A DNA stretch of 64,000 nt from Loxodes magnus (lineage: Eukaryota; Ciliophora; Karyorelictea; Loxodida; Loxodidae), in the NCBI GenBank assembly GCA_946699065.1, contig CAMPDV010000013.1:558001-622000 (forward strand), written 5' to 3'. The notes beneath the pieces were generated by a model. The model was not told the origin of the DNA and ran no database searches. It saw only the letters and a list, made by a program, of their open reading frames with translations. Below, piece after piece: positions 12,101 to 23,668 of the stretch; within the stretch, counting starts at the first letter, position 1; every line of letters begins with the position of its first letter. Made by a program: the position numbers and the translations under genes.

Positions 12101-15100
12101 TTAACTCTCTTTCATTTAAGAACAAAACCTACCTTTATAATTAGAGTAATAAAAAAGCTAAGTGGAAGTTTAGAAAAGTACTAATTAAAAGGGAAAAAAA
12201 GGAAGAAGGTAAGAAAAGAAGACTTAGAAGGAAAATGAAGAGAAGAAAGGTAGAAAGTAAAAAAAATCAAGACCTAAAAAGGCCTCAGACTAACCTAGTG
12301 AATAAGCTTCGGAAAAATAAGATTAAAAGTAGCAAACCCCATGAAGTTCTCTTAGTTCTAAATCACTAGCAGATATTATAAGCTCTCGAATTACTCAATA
12401 GCTTAATAGTGAATAGTAGAGAAAAGAATAGTAGTAGTAGATGAATGCTACAGCCCAAATAAAAAATTCCTAATATGAATAAATAGCATAGGATTAAGAA
12501 ATAGCTTTACTATAGAAAAAAAATCAAGAATAAACCTTTATACCTACATAAGTGGACAAAAGCTAAATTGAATAGATTCAGTTATTTGATCAGTAACCCA
12601 AGTAACTGGGAGTCTTTCAAGAAAAAATAAATGATAATTAACAGTCAGTAAATGATCTGCTTATAGAAACACTAATGACTCAAGGATTTCCACAAAAAAA
12701 ATAAGGGAAAAAATCGGCTAAAAAGAAAGGTAAAAAGTAAAAAGGTAGTCTTAAAAGTGGCCAGTAAGCATAAGGGGAGACAACTTAAGCTAAACCGGAA
12801 TAATAAAGTATAGTTAAAAATATTGATATTAAAAAATAAAGCTAATCATATTAATTCCCTGACAAGCAAGAAGTTGCTTCTATTCAGTAAAATATCCAAA
12901 GATCAAATGATTAGAATTTAATAAGTCAAATCGAAATTAGTTTTAATAAATAACAGCAGTAGATTGATCAAACATCAGAGAGTAATTATTTCAAATACTA
13001 GTAAAATGAGTCTACTGATCTAACTTAAAAGACCTAAAAAGCGTAATAACTAAAAGAAGCACATGAAAAAAACTAATCAAATATACTAGAATCAGAACTT
13101 TAAGTTTAACAAATTACCAGCTCAATTTTTAAAGAGAATTCATAAGTTGAGATAGATTAGATTGCAATAGATAACTAACAAATTAGAGATAAGCAAAATG
13201 ATCTGCAATAATAAGCTCATCAAATAATTGTAGAAGAAAACTAGATCAATAGTAAGACTTAAGAGGATATAATATAAGAGGATAACTAGATGTAGATAGA
13301 AGAAATCCAGATGGTAAATAAAAATGAAGTCAGGGATAGTAGCTAAGAAGTAAGCTTCTAGAAGGACTAAAGTCAACTTTACGTTTTAAATGATAATGAA
13401 GATAAGAAGTAGCCATATCAACATAATATAGACAATAACATTCCATTAGCAATATTACAATAAATAGATAACCCTTTACTAGCTGAAATATAAAGTGCAT
13501 CTCATAATTAGGATTAACTTCTACGATAGCAAGAAGTATAGAATAATGAAGAACAAATATTAAAAGAAAAAGCACAAATGATTAAGTAAAACATAGACAG
13601 ATTCAATAAATAAGAGAACTATGCAGAATTTAGTTAGTTAACTGAGGAAACACTTTTAGAACTTTATCCTAAAATAACAGAAGAATAGTAAGAATAAAAC
13701 TAAAAGTAGAACTTAAAACAGATTGAAAAACGCTAAGAGTACGGTTAGATGAATAAAGAGGCAGATTTTGAAGCAAATTAATTATAACCAATAAACTTAG
13801 AAATTATACCTTAATCTAACATAAACTAAACTGAAATTGAAATTGAAGCAAATTAATAATATCAGTTATAAGAAAGCTAGATCACAAAATAGCAAGAAGA
13901 GTAGTAAGTAATCAGTGAGTAAATAGAGAAAGAATAGAATATTTAAGAAATAAACTTTTAGTAAAATGATCAGTAAGAAGTAATTGCCTAGCAGGAAGCT
14001 TATTAATAGTAACTTAATGAATAAGTATAGGAAAAGGAAACTCTGAATGAAACTTTCAGTAAACTGCAATAAAATAAAAGCATAGAATAATAAGAAAATA
14101 TTGGAAAGCTACAATCACCAAAAGATTACTTGAGATCTGAGCAAACTGCTGATCAAATTGAATAACAAAATTATTTAATTGAACAGAAAGATTAGAGCTT
14201 TGGTAATTAAAAAGTAAAAGAAAGAAAAAGCAAGAAATAAGATTTGTTTGATTAATCCATTTTAGATAATAAAAATGAATAAGCTAAATCTTAGGATTAG
14301 GCTTATTAAGATTAATAGCAAAATGCTTAATCAGAAGAAAAAATATTAGAATCTGAGCAAACCTTAGAATAATAACCTAATACAATTCAATACTAATTTT
14401 AATAGGCAACTGAGCTACAGCAGTAAAGCGATCTTAATTTAAAATAAAGTGAAAATTAGCTTCAAGAATTTGACTAAGATATTTAGTAAAATGTATCAGG
14501 CAAAATTACATAAGCAGCTCTAATCTTGTAGTCTATAGAGAAAGAAGATAACAATTAAATCCAAAAATAAATGGAAAACATATAAGAAGTCTAGAGCAAA
14601 GAGGAGTTCTTCTAAATAAGGAACTTGGAAAATGTCTCAGAAGATTACAGTAACTTAATCAATCAACTGCAAATTCAAAGGGAGGAATCAGTTTATTCCT
14701 AAGAGGATAGAATAAATAAATGTATTGTAGAAATCGCTAATGAGTAATATGAAAATGAAGATATTCAATAAGAAAGCTAATTGAGGATATAAGATTATAT
14801 TACTGAAATGAAAAGACTTCAGTAAAACACTTTAGAAGATAATATAGTAAATAAAGAGCAAACTTTCGAGTCATTATAAAACTTTCAACTAATTGAAAAA
14901 AAATGGAGATAGAAGAAAAATATAGAGTTATTCGATGATGATTCAGAGTAAGATAAGAAAGCTCTATATGAGTAATAGAGATAAAATGAAGAAAAACAGA
15001 AGGAAGAAGAAGATTTGAATAAAGGTAGAGAGTTAAAGTAATTAGCTTAAATGAAATAACACTTATACAATCCAAATACTAAATCTAAATAGGAAAATAA

Positions 15101-16442
15101 TAAAAGCTTAATTTCAAGTTCTGAAATAGTCAGCTGCTAATCTGATCACAATTCCGTCAGATTATAAATATCAAAGTAGTTTCCAAGGTTCCTAAGCTAG
15201 GAGAAAATGACATTTGAGTAGTATTAAAAATTCAATGACATAGCTAAAAACATGGATTTAATGTACATGGATTTCAAAGGTAAAACCAAAAACATGTATG
15301 TAATTCAAAACGAAATGCTGAAATCAAATGATGTAAGAGAGTTTTTGGCTGAAATAACAGACGAAGAAAAAATAATCCCTTACCTAAAAGAGTAACTATA
15401 TGACTATGAAAAACTACCCCTTCACAAACTAGATTAAAAAAGAATAAACTTTGGCTATAAGATACTACGAAAAATATGTAAGGTAATGGGAAAGCAAAAT
15501 AACGAAGCAAACTTTTAAGAGTTAATTAAGCTATGTAATTAGTATTATAAAGTCTTCCCTCATGATTTTTCTTCTCTTGCTAACGAAGACTCAATTAGAA
15601 CAGGAAAAGTGAAGAAAGAATTTCATATAATTTAGCAAGAATAGGATATCAGATGAACTGAATTTATCTATATGGATAATTTGCAAAGTAGCTTTTATCT
15701 CTATTAATGGCTTCAAGAAAATGTTTCTAAAAATAGTGAGGATATCGAAGTGTTGGGAGACCATATTGATTAGATTAAAAGAGCATTGATAAGGAAGAAT
15801 ATTGGATTAGCCACAATTGATCCTAAAAGTTCGGAGTGGATTACAATAGAGAAAATGATTTAGAGCACAGTTGTAGAAAGCAAAGGATTAATACCATAAA
15901 TCTTAGGTATTTATGAAGTACATTCAGGCAATCATCCTCAGTATTAGCCTGAGAAACCTTATATGTGGCTTTGGTAAGCTAGAAGACTGATTTCCACTAT
16001 GCATCATTTACTAGAATAGAATCCTTATCCCCTAACTTTCAATCTATAAAAGCTGAGAGAATGCTACAATCTAAAAAAATTTTAGTTATATGATTTAGCT
16101 CAAGGAGCAATATGAGATGCTCTAGCAAGTGAGAATAATGAAAACATTGTGCTTCAACTCTGTCACATAGATATTGGGTAAAATTTAGCAAATTTGCCTT
16201 TTTATAATGAGGAAATGAATAGTAATTAAGATGGATTTTTTTAAGAAAAAGGCTATAGATATGCTGAGTTACAAAACGTTACATTAAATGGAAGATAAGG
16301 ATATGCAGGAGTCAGTAAAAAGACAAGATTCAAAAAGTTTTTGAAAGAATACACTGAATATTGCTTGGTGAATCCTGAATAAATATCAGTGAAATATCTT
16401 GTACATTGTAGAATCGAATTCAAGCCATGGGAGGCAAACTGA
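6159..16442 (+). CDS. Giant protein: acidic/basic N-terminus, ~87 twelve-residue repeats, C-terminal PARP regulatory and degenerate catalytic domains
   Basis: A single frame runs from ATG 6159 to TGA 16440-16442, about 3,427 residues, with hundreds of TAA/TAG Gln codons and no indel. Residues 1-670 are low-complexity Lys/Glu/Gln/Ser with Asp/Glu runs. Residues ~675-1724 (8181-11330) are 12-residue tandem repeats with consensus near EKEVEESQLLQQ. Residues ~1725-3050 are Glu/Gln-rich. Residues ~3058-3140 match the PARP regulatory helical domain (spacing around LPLHKLDQKRIN and FPHDFSS). The catalytic ADP-ribosyltransferase fold follows to the C-terminus. Of the H-Y-E triad, the Glu survives (TEYCLVN, ~residue 3400). 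The His position of LWHGSR reads LWQARR (TAA) and the Tyr motif is not conserved, so NAD chemistry is doubtful: a mono-ART or a pseudo-enzyme. TGA is read as Trp at about four places, for example in AIWDAL. The next in-frame TGA is 16458. Confidence 0.85.
8181..11330 (+). repeat. Coding tandem repeat, 36-bp (12-residue) unit, about 87 copies
   Basis: Within the giant PARP-like gene. Each unit reads approximately E-K-E-V/I-E/D-E/Q-S/N-Q/Y-L-L/S-Q-Q, with about half of the Gln codons written TAA or TAG. Higher-order blocks of about three units recur nearly identically, for example around 9000-9270 and 10380-10740, indicating recent duplication. The regular spacing of hydrophobic residues suggests one long helix or coiled coil. 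The length is strictly a multiple of three throughout. Confidence 0.9.
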
Positions 16443-17022
16443 ACTACTAAGCTTAATTGATAGCACATTTAGTTTAAATATAATTTAATTGATTAAATAC
16501 ATTTCAGGCTTTCTACTACTAGCGTCTTAGCCAGATCTATATAAAGGCTAGATAGTCGAGAATCTTAATTTGTAGCTTTTTCTTTTCTACTTTCTACTAT
16601 ATCAAAATATCTCTCCTATATCTCATTTGTAATATCCCATCTTAAAGCTTAAATACATATAAGCTATCTAATTTTGAGTATTTTAATCAGTGTCTTAGGT
16701 AAGTTAAATATAGAAGAATGCTTAAGAAAAAAGATAGAAAGTAGCGGAAACTTTAATTTTTAAGGTATTTCAAAACAGTTCAAACTACTAATGAAAAATA
16801 GCATCATCTTTTGCTTAAAAGCTAAACTTTTTAAATTTTATCCTTAAGCTTTAAGAAATTACTGCTTATAATGTCTCTTAGCCTTTATCAAAATGTCATA
16901 ACATAGCTATTTCTTTAAGATAAATAAGAAATGTATTTTATTATAAGTTTCAGATAAGGATTTGGTGGAAAGTATGTAAGAAAAGTGAAGGAGGTTTAAA
17001 AAAGGATGGCTATAGTAGTAGA

Positions 17023-17041
17023 AATGCCAAGTAATGGCATT
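17023..17041. repeat. Short hairpin, 7-bp stem
   Basis: AATGCCA followed by a 5-nt spacer and TGGCATT. In the convergent spacer; may be structured 3' RNA. Confidence 0.45.
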
Positions 17042-17084
17042 ATATTCTGATGAATTTAAGAGATACCTGTCTGTTTTTGCTTAG

Positions 17085-17115
17085 GAATTTTTTAAATAGT
17101 CTATTTAAAAAATTC
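17085..17115. repeat. Perfect 15-bp palindrome with a 1-nt centre
   Basis: GAATTTTTTAAATAG, one T, then the exact reverse complement. It sits in the spacer between two convergent genes, where it could fold in either 3' end. Function inferred only. Confidence 0.6.
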
Positions 17116-17363
17116 ACATAAAGCTTAACTTTCATACAAACTGAAACTTTAATAAACAGCTTTTATTAAATTAATTATGCTTAGAGTTAGGCATATTAGA
17201 ATGAAAATTAACTATTTGTCTTTCAATTATAACTACAAATAATTCCTTTTTTTATATTTAAGTAAACTCCTCTAAGTAATTTTGCTTTATCCATTAGTAA
17301 AATATCTCTGATGCTATAAGAAAAGACAGCTATTAATAAATTTTATAGCTAGAACTCTGTCTT

Positions 17364-18059
17364 TCATTTAAACTAATCTAAGCTTTTAGTTATACTTAGC
17401 TATTTATATTTTTATAGATTAACTAAGTTGTTCTAGTTATAAAGGATTTGAATCCTATTATTGTGATGAGAAAATGCTTAGTTATAGATTGAGATGGAAG
17501 AGCTTTTATATTTCCAAAATGTGTAAAAAGTATAGAAGACAAGTTAAATTAAAGATAAAAAGACTTAACTGAATTACTTTAGATACCCGATTTCAGTCAT
17601 TGCTCTAATAATATCTTTCATTTCTATTTCACCATCATTATCCTAGTCAGCTTCTTCTATTATTTCTATTAATTCTTAGTCGGTAAAGTTCAGTCTACAT
17701 TTCATAGTAATTTCCTTTAATTTACTAAAGTCAATTTTACCATTAAGCCTTCCCTTTTCATCTCTATCCATATAATCAAAAGCATCCTACAAATCTTTAA
17801 TAGGATCTCTATTTATAACCCTTTCTGCCATTTTAGAAAGAAACTCAGGAAAGTCAACTGTTCCAGAACCATCTTAGTCCAGTTCATTATGTAGCTTCTA
17901 GATCTCATTAAAAGTCAAATCGAATCCTAAGGCCTACATAGCAAATTTGAAGTCCCTAAGATCCAGACTACCATTTTTATCCTCATCAAAGAGATCGAAA
18001 ACTTCCTTTATTTCCTCTTATTCTTACTTTGTTATCATCACTTGTTTCTATCCTTTCAT
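17364..18059 (-). CDS. Centrin-like EF-hand protein; C-terminal end uncertain
   Basis: From ATG 18059 the protein has the four-EF-hand centrin layout. Loop 1 is DEDKNGSLDLRDF (about residue 25) and loop 2 is DQDGSGTVDFPEF. The third is degenerate (DRDEKGRLNGKIDF, with an insertion) and loop 4 is DQDNDGEIEMKD. Centrins act at basal bodies and contractile fibres in ciliates. The domain finishes near residue 161, at 17577. The next codon is TAA (17576-17574), which would give a normal centrin length if TAA ended translation here. No TGA occurs in any frame until the in-frame one at 17366-17364, so under a TGA-only rule the protein carries an extra ~70 residues of poorly coding-like sequence. The EF-hand core is certain; the end is not. 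Confidence 0.8.
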
Positions 18060-18407
18060 GTTTAAGCTTTTTAATTACTTTTAATTTAAGAAGATCAAAG
18101 ATAACTATACTGAAACACTCTAATCTTTAATAAGACTGGATAAAACTTCTAAGAAAGTCAAGGGAAACACAGAAAAATTAGTTTGACTATAAAAATTAAA
18201 AGAAGCAGCAAGGAAGGAAAAGCCTTATTACTCAACAGGAGTTATTAAGTTGTTTACTAGATAAAATGAAAATACTCAGTCAAAGTAGTTACTAGACTGT
18301 ATGTATTACCTTTAAGAAACTTTAGTTTGATTATACTTAAAAGAGTAACTAAAAAGATTTAAATGGATATTGGGAAGCTAAAATAAAATTATGAATAAAA
18401 AGTGAAA
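18060..18407. other. Short intergenic spacer
   Basis: Upstream region of the centrin-like gene (-) and downstream region of the small minus-strand gene. No further gene seen. Confidence 0.4.
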
Positions 18408-18659
18408 TCAGTATAGGACAGATTTACACACTTGATAGTTTTATTAAGACATATATCGATGCGAGGTACATTGCTATTTATCTTCATCCTCAACGTTATC
18501 ATAGGAATTACTCTCTAATTTGAGAAGCTCATTTCTTGTATGATTTAGCAAGGCTTCTAACTAGCCTACTTAATGAATTAATTATAACATTTGCAGCTCT
18601 TTATTTCCTTCTTGCTGCTCTGAAGCAACTGACCGTGAAAATAAATGAGATTGATCCAT
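18408..18659 (-). CDS. Small acidic coiled-coil protein, 83 aa
   Basis: ATG 18659 to TGA 18410-18408, 84 codons. Codon pattern is good (many G-first codons) and Gln is written TAA/TAG. Residues ~18-48 form a Leu/Glu heptad-like helix; an acidic patch (DNVEDED) follows, and the C-terminus is CKSVLY. No family recognised. It lies 201 bp downstream of the MYB gene on the same strand. The alternative plus-strand reading at 18536-18742 is a shadow. Confidence 0.55.
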
Positions 18660-18860
18660 TTATTAGGAATGGAAATTTTGCATGCACATGTTTTGTAGCT
18701 AATGATTTTATTATATCGGAGCAAAGTTCTACTAAGGCTTAAATTACATATTCATTTAGTATTAATTACTCTTAGCATTCATCCATTAAACTTATTACTG
18801 CTATTAATATTATAACTAGCTCTAAAGCGAAGTTTAGTCTTATATCTCTTATTCTTCTTA

Positions 18861-19688
18861 TCAAAATTGTTAGCTTTTAGATTCAGACTTTACTTTTATT
18901 CCTCCATTCTAAAAATCAAACCTTCTTCTTTCCACATCTATTAGAGCTTATTCTTATAAGGACAAAAGAGCTTTTTCATGTTCAGGTGTGTCAGCTAATG
19001 CAGGAATATGCTGTAAAGCTGTTACATCTAAACCTTAGATTGCTACTTCAGTATGAAGCAACTCTTCTCTACACTTTCTTCTTTTCTTTTCAGTTTGAAT
19101 TCTTCTAAGTGAACTGTAAAATCTATTTTTAATAGCATTCTCAGTACGACTTGGAATTTCTTTAGCGATTTTACTCCAATGAGGCCCTAATTAATTATAT
19201 AGCTTAAAAATCTGCATATCTTCTTCAAGAGACCAGCTTCCTTTCTTAATTTTAGGATTCAATACATTTAACCATCTTTCTTTACACTATTTAGCGCTTC
19301 TTCCTGGAACTGCTAAAGCTGCCTTTTACCATGCATTATCTCCATATCTATCAACGAACTCTTCAAGTTTTTTATCCTCTGCTTATGTTCATGGTCCTTT
19401 AACTAATCCAGGTTATAGTATTTTAGTTCATCTATGTAGACATTAAATTGGAGTTCTACCTGGAACATGTTCTGCTATCTTTTTCCAATGTCTTCCTCCA
19501 TAATGAGGTACCACAGTTCTCAATATTTCATCCTCTTCTTTAAGCCATTTTCCTCTACGCATAGGTTACTAACTACCATCAAATTTAGGCGGAAGGTTTT
19601 CTTAGGTATCTTGAAAAGCTTCTGCTGCCGCTTAAACATTAGTAAAAGCGGAGTTATCGCTTGATAGTCGTTTTTCAATCACTTTCAT
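18861..19688 (-). CDS. Three-repeat MYB (3R-MYB) DNA-binding protein, 275 aa
   Basis: One uninterrupted frame from ATG 19688 to TGA 18863-18861. After a 45-residue leader come three SANT/MYB repeats with the expected tryptophans. R1 runs RRGKW...HWKKIAEHVPGRT...LHRWTK, R2 KGPWTQAEDKKL...AWQKAALAVPGRS...CKERWLN, and R3 KGSWSLEEDMQIF...HWSKIAKEIPSRTENAIKNRF. The third Trp of R1 and the first Trp of R2 are written TGA, direct evidence that TGA encodes Trp. The three-repeat layout is that of animal c-Myb, plant MYB3R and BAS1-like proteins, which activate cell-cycle genes. Nuclear; binds DNA mainly through R2R3. The Lys/Arg-rich C-terminus ends at a TGA immediately after KSQQF. Confidence 0.95.
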
Positions 19689-20595
19689 ATCGTTTTTATA
19701 TAAAGTTATGAGAAACCCTATTTAAACATGAAACAGCTAGCTAAAAACGCCTACTTTTAAAATAAACTTTGAGATCAATGGTCATTATCTTAAGCTTTAA
19801 TTCCTCTATTTCACTGTTAGAAAAACGACTATCTTATCCTTTTCCTTGTATTATAATACTAACTATGATATCTCACTTTTAAGCAGTACTTCGCTAACTT
19901 CAAGCATGATTAGTTTGTATCCTATAACATACTTAAGAACCTTATATCTGAACCAGCAATGAATCATATAATATTTAACCGTTCAATTGTGCTTTAGAGC
20001 GTGATATTCAAAGCTAATTAGAGCTTAAATTTTAGCTTTGGTACTAGATATAAAGATAGATCTACTATTGAGCCTAACTTTGGTTATCCTTAATATAGTT
20101 TAACAGCTTCTGCTAAATAGATAAACTTACTTATATGCAATTCATTAGCAATCAGGTTACTTGACAGCTTAATTCTATTTAACATCTATTAAATATAATA
20201 AAAAAGCTATACTCCAAAGCTTTATTTAACTGATAGCTAGTTCTGCTATATCCCTACTACCAAAGGATCTGCTTATTAGGTTTATTTGATATGAATAAGA
20301 GCTAAATAAATACTCCTTTAAATAAAGGCTTAGATTGGAGATTGTTTACATACATAAACCTTCTTTTTGCGATTAGAAGCAAAATGCTGCTTAAAGATAA
20401 TTTTTACTAGTCAAAGTTAATAAATCTATAGGTGACTAAGAAGCAACAACTGTAATGTAAGCTACTAGTCTCTATCAATCGTTAAACTCCTATCTACTTT
20501 AATAGCTATAACTATGGGAATAGCTTTACCTATTTATTTCTTAGTATTAGCTTAATTAAAAAAGAAAATGCTATGCTTGTGATAATTAATTGAGA
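19689..20595. other. Unresolved region upstream of the MYB gene
   Basis: Includes the MYB promoter. A Leu-rich plus-strand reading can be followed through about 20190-20560, but no frame is clearly better than its alternatives and no domain is recognised. Confidence 0.3.
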
Positions 20596-20754
20596 TCAAA
20601 GAGGAAAGCTAATAGTATCTTATATAGAGGTAGAGGGTAATGCTGCTCTTCTAGCAGATTCTGTTCTTTCTTTTAAGTTTATTAGTAAATTAGCAATTGC
20701 TTAAGATATAGATATTCGCAGCTCACTTTTTACTACTTCAGTATCATTCCGCAT
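20596..20754 (-). CDS. Possible tiny protein, 52 aa
   Basis: ATG 20754 to in-frame TGA 20598-20596. The reading is rich in Glu, Arg, Ala and Ser (for example KERTESARRAALPS), unlike surrounding non-coding sequence, and could be amphipathic. Alternatively the TGA is Trp and this is the first exon of a longer gene. No family recognised. Confidence 0.35.
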
Positions 20755-20814
20755 TTAATATAAAAAAATAAAAAATTGAGATAAGAGAGATCAAGAAGGA
20801 GTCTAAAACTAGCA

Positions 20815-20934
20815 ATGTTTAAGAGAAATCAACCAAACTAATCAAACAAGTTTAGCTTTTTAAATCTTCATAAATAAGAAGCTTTTTAAGCATCTGCTGA
20901 GTAAGACTATTCAGTAGTCTAGCCAAGAGAATGA
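20815..20934 (+). CDS. Possible tiny protein, 39 aa
   Basis: ATG 20815 to TGA 20932-20934, head-to-head with the tiny minus-strand ORF. Gln/Asn/Ser-rich with an acidic end (SAEQDYSVVQPRE). Coding-like codons run a little upstream without another ATG. No function can be proposed. Confidence 0.28.
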
Positions 20935-22146
20935 TAATGATTATATACTTATCCAAAATTCAGGTATATTAGATACTAAAAGTTACTTGCTAGTATACAT
21001 AAATAGGTAGTATAGCATAATAATTAAAATTAAGCTAATTAATAGTTTTAAGCAATCATATTATCATTACTCTTAGATATTTATCAAAAGATGAAGATAG
21101 AAATTAAAGCTTGAAAGATATATTTAGCTTAAATTCAAAATTAGTATAAGAAAGGAATAATAGAGAGAAAGGAAATATTTGAAATTGAACGATGGATAGA
21201 TAAATATATATAATATAGTTAAACTTAATAAATAGGCTTATTTAATCTTTTATCACTCATCTTTTAAGAAACTAAGGTATGAAATAATTATTTACGTTAT
21301 GATCAAACTTTTTAAATAAGATACTATAAGAATTGTAGTTAAGGGGATTTAATCCCTCACACTACAATTCTAGTTAAATCCTCAAATTTTTAGATTAAGG
21401 AGGATAAAGTAAAAATGCAAATCTTAAGCTAAACTTTATTTTGTATAGTAGCAAGTAAATAATTCTAACTTAAATCCTGGCAATCATTTAATGTCTCATT
21501 AGGAAATGAAAAGCAATAGCTTAACTTGATCTTAGCTCTCGCTATAAGAATATTCATCTATTAGATTTTTTCCTTCGAGCTTTACTTAAATAGCTTTATA
21601 TAAATTCATTTAATCACAACCTTAGCACTTTCCAATCAGAAAGAACTTTGTAATACTTCAGAACTATGATAATCATATTCAGTTTATAGTTCTTTAAAAA
21701 CCCATTTCATAGCTATAAATAACTAAGAATTGATTATTATAACTTCTAAGTAAAAATGATAGCAAGCCACCATTATGAAGACTCTAATTAGCCCATTTGA
21801 AGTTACTGCTTGATTAAAGGTATAAATAAGAAGCATTTCTAGAGTATTCTAATTGCCAGTCTTAAATATAAGTCTTAATCTATTATTAAATAAAGCTTCC
21901 TATACATAAACAATATTTCTATTATAGTGATTTACTTAAAAAGAATCTAGTATGATACTTTTATAAACCATCAAGCTATAACTAAATCAGAGGAATAGAT
22001 GGAACATATAGTGTTTAAATATCTAATTAGATTGATAAGTTTTCTATACTATTTATATTCTTATTATGTTTGATCAAAAACCTAGATAAATATAGTACTA
22101 ATTGAATTAATGCAGTTCTGGTCATGTGTCATTTTTTTAACTTTTA
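20935..22146. other. Unresolved region with one strong hairpin
   Basis: Plus-strand coding-like stretches occur around 21100-21240 and 21330-21600 but cannot be joined confidently. Holds the inverted repeat at 21329-21371. Confidence 0.3.
21329..21371. repeat. Nested inverted repeat (11-bp outer, 6-bp inner stem)
   Basis: AGAATTGTAGT pairs perfectly with ACTACAATTCT; between them GGGATT and AATCCC pair around a single T. It could be a structured RNA, a small element end or a transcription end signal. Confidence 0.55.
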
Positions 22147-22632
22147 ATGATGAAAATAGATAAAATCCTTAATATCAAGAAGACTGCTCATATGTTTGAA
22201 CTTTATAATGAGTTACATCACAACTCTTGAAGGAAAAATAAAGTACTAAGAAGTAATTAAAATCTCCTAGAGTAACTCTACAAATTTTCTATTTTAGTAT
22301 TAGAGGAAAAAGAATGAGTTTATAGCAGTGCTAGTAAATTTAGCAAGAAAGAAGATAGCAATAAATTAGCAAAATGTATATAAAAGATTAGTCAGAAGAG
22401 AATAGAATAACTCTAATGTGTTTGTACTATAAATTAGCTTCAAATCTAACTTGAAATTTAATATCTTATTAAAGCTTTTTTCCAAGTCTATAAAGACAAC
22501 CTAAGTTGCTATAAAAGAATCATATAAATTTAATTAAAGCAAGATATATTTTAAGTTAGATCTTCATATATCCTTCAAACTTTACCTTTAAGTAGGGAGA
22601 ATATTAGTTATTTCTCTTCTATGTAATAATGA
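22147..22632 (+). CDS. Unrecognised helical protein, 161 aa
   Basis: Tandem ATG at 22147; the frame runs to TGA 22630-22632, with a second in-frame TGA at 22636. Two in-frame TGA codons read as Trp lie inside. The N-terminal 60 residues are charged and helical (ending VLEEKE), followed by a Lys/Ser-rich middle and a Leu/Gln-rich C-terminal half. If the TGA after VLEEKE is a stop, the protein is only ~54 residues. No family is recognised. Confidence 0.45.
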
Positions 22633-22916
22633 TTTTGATTATAGGTTCATATTAATAACTATTAAAGCATAATATATAAAGACTATCTAATTTAAGATCC
22701 ATCCTGGTTATATATTTACTTCTAAATTGTTTATTAATAAGACACCTTTTTAGTGCTATAGTTTAAAGGAGACGAAGCTAAAATGGTTGAAGAAGGATAG
22801 TGAAAGGTAACTTTTATACCTAAGTATTTATGTTAAAGGAGATTGGAGAATTCAAAGGATTAAGGCAAAAATTTTTTAATTCAAGTATTTATTAACACAG
22901 CAAACTAAACGCTACA

Positions 22917-23668
22917 TCACTCGTAATATTCGTAAGCAACGCCTCTGATAATTTCAACTGTATATAAATTGTCTTACCTTTTCTTGTTTTATGGATTATC
23001 TTTCCAGGGCGTCATCATTTTTATCAAATTGGCTTCCTTTTAACAATTGTATAATGCTTCTCGTTAAATTTAGCAATTTTGCCTTTCATTTTGATTCTTT
23101 AGAGCATCACACTTTGGTTCAGTTCATTTTCTTGCATTGTTTTATATTTGTCACTGTCATAGATTAGAGGTGGAAACATATAAAAGTCTTAATATTAGTC
23201 TAAACTTAAATCCAATCTGTTTGACTCTCAATAATCTGGATTCTATAATTTCTTGGGTCTGCTTACTTTAAAGCTCTTGTTTAATGGGAAATTTCCTGTA
23301 GAAGGTTTCGAACTTTCGATTGAAATATTAGCTCTGCTATTTTAAATTGAACTGTTCAATAAAATTTTAGAACTCTTTAGCTTAGCCTTAAGAATCTCAT
23401 CTTTTGAAGAAGTTCTTAATTTTTCATCTTCGCACATTTTAGTAAATACAGTAGACATAGCAGAAAGGTAATCTTTATCAGGTAGATGCTCTTGATCTAA
23501 TAAAAGCTTTTTATGCTGAAGCATTTTACTAGCTCTAGTACGAGGAGAGTATCTATCTTTAATTTGCTATCACCTAAAGTAGATCTAGCTTTCTTTCTAA
23601 TACTGATTGATTTCTTGCTTCTAATTTACACTTTAGAGCATTGGACTTAATCTATTTCTCTTAAGCAT
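22917..23668 (-). CDS. Unrecognised protein, ~245 aa, with one predicted 14-nt intron
   Basis: Exons 23668-23111 and 23096-22917 give 246 codons and end at TGA 22919-22917 after an acidic-aromatic tail (VAYEYYE). The unspliced frame also meets several TGAs near 23012-23026, but the codon pattern switches frame at the GT-AG element 23110-23097 (GTGATGCTCTAAAG). Spliced, the last exon reads as a good coding sequence containing MMTPWKD. The central part around 23340-23520 is Lys/Glu/Ser-rich and well supported. The first ~45 residues are less certain, because another frame just upstream also looks coding, so a further 5' intron is possible. No domain recognised. Confidence 0.5.
23097..23110 (-). 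other. Predicted 14-nt spliceosomal intron
   Basis: GTGATGCTCTAAAG on the minus strand. It separates two complete-codon exons; removal gives an open coding frame to a clean TGA. Confidence 0.5.

Larger units (their letters stand above)
16443..17363. other. Convergent intergenic spacer with hairpins
   Basis: Lies between the giant gene (+) and the centrin-like gene (-). AT-rich, without a recognisable gene. It holds two inverted repeats, annotated separately at 17023-17041 and 17085-17115. Confidence 0.5.

Noticed and set aside
17430-17460. tRNA-like T-arm (GGATTTGAATCC)
   Set aside because: No matching acceptor, D-arm or anticodon arm upstream; simply a short palindrome.
23012-23026. Tandem TGA-TGA as the stop of the minus-strand gene at 22917-23668
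   Set aside because: The coding pattern leaves that frame at the 14-nt intron 23110-23097 and continues to a TGA at 22919, so these TGAs are out of frame in the spliced message.
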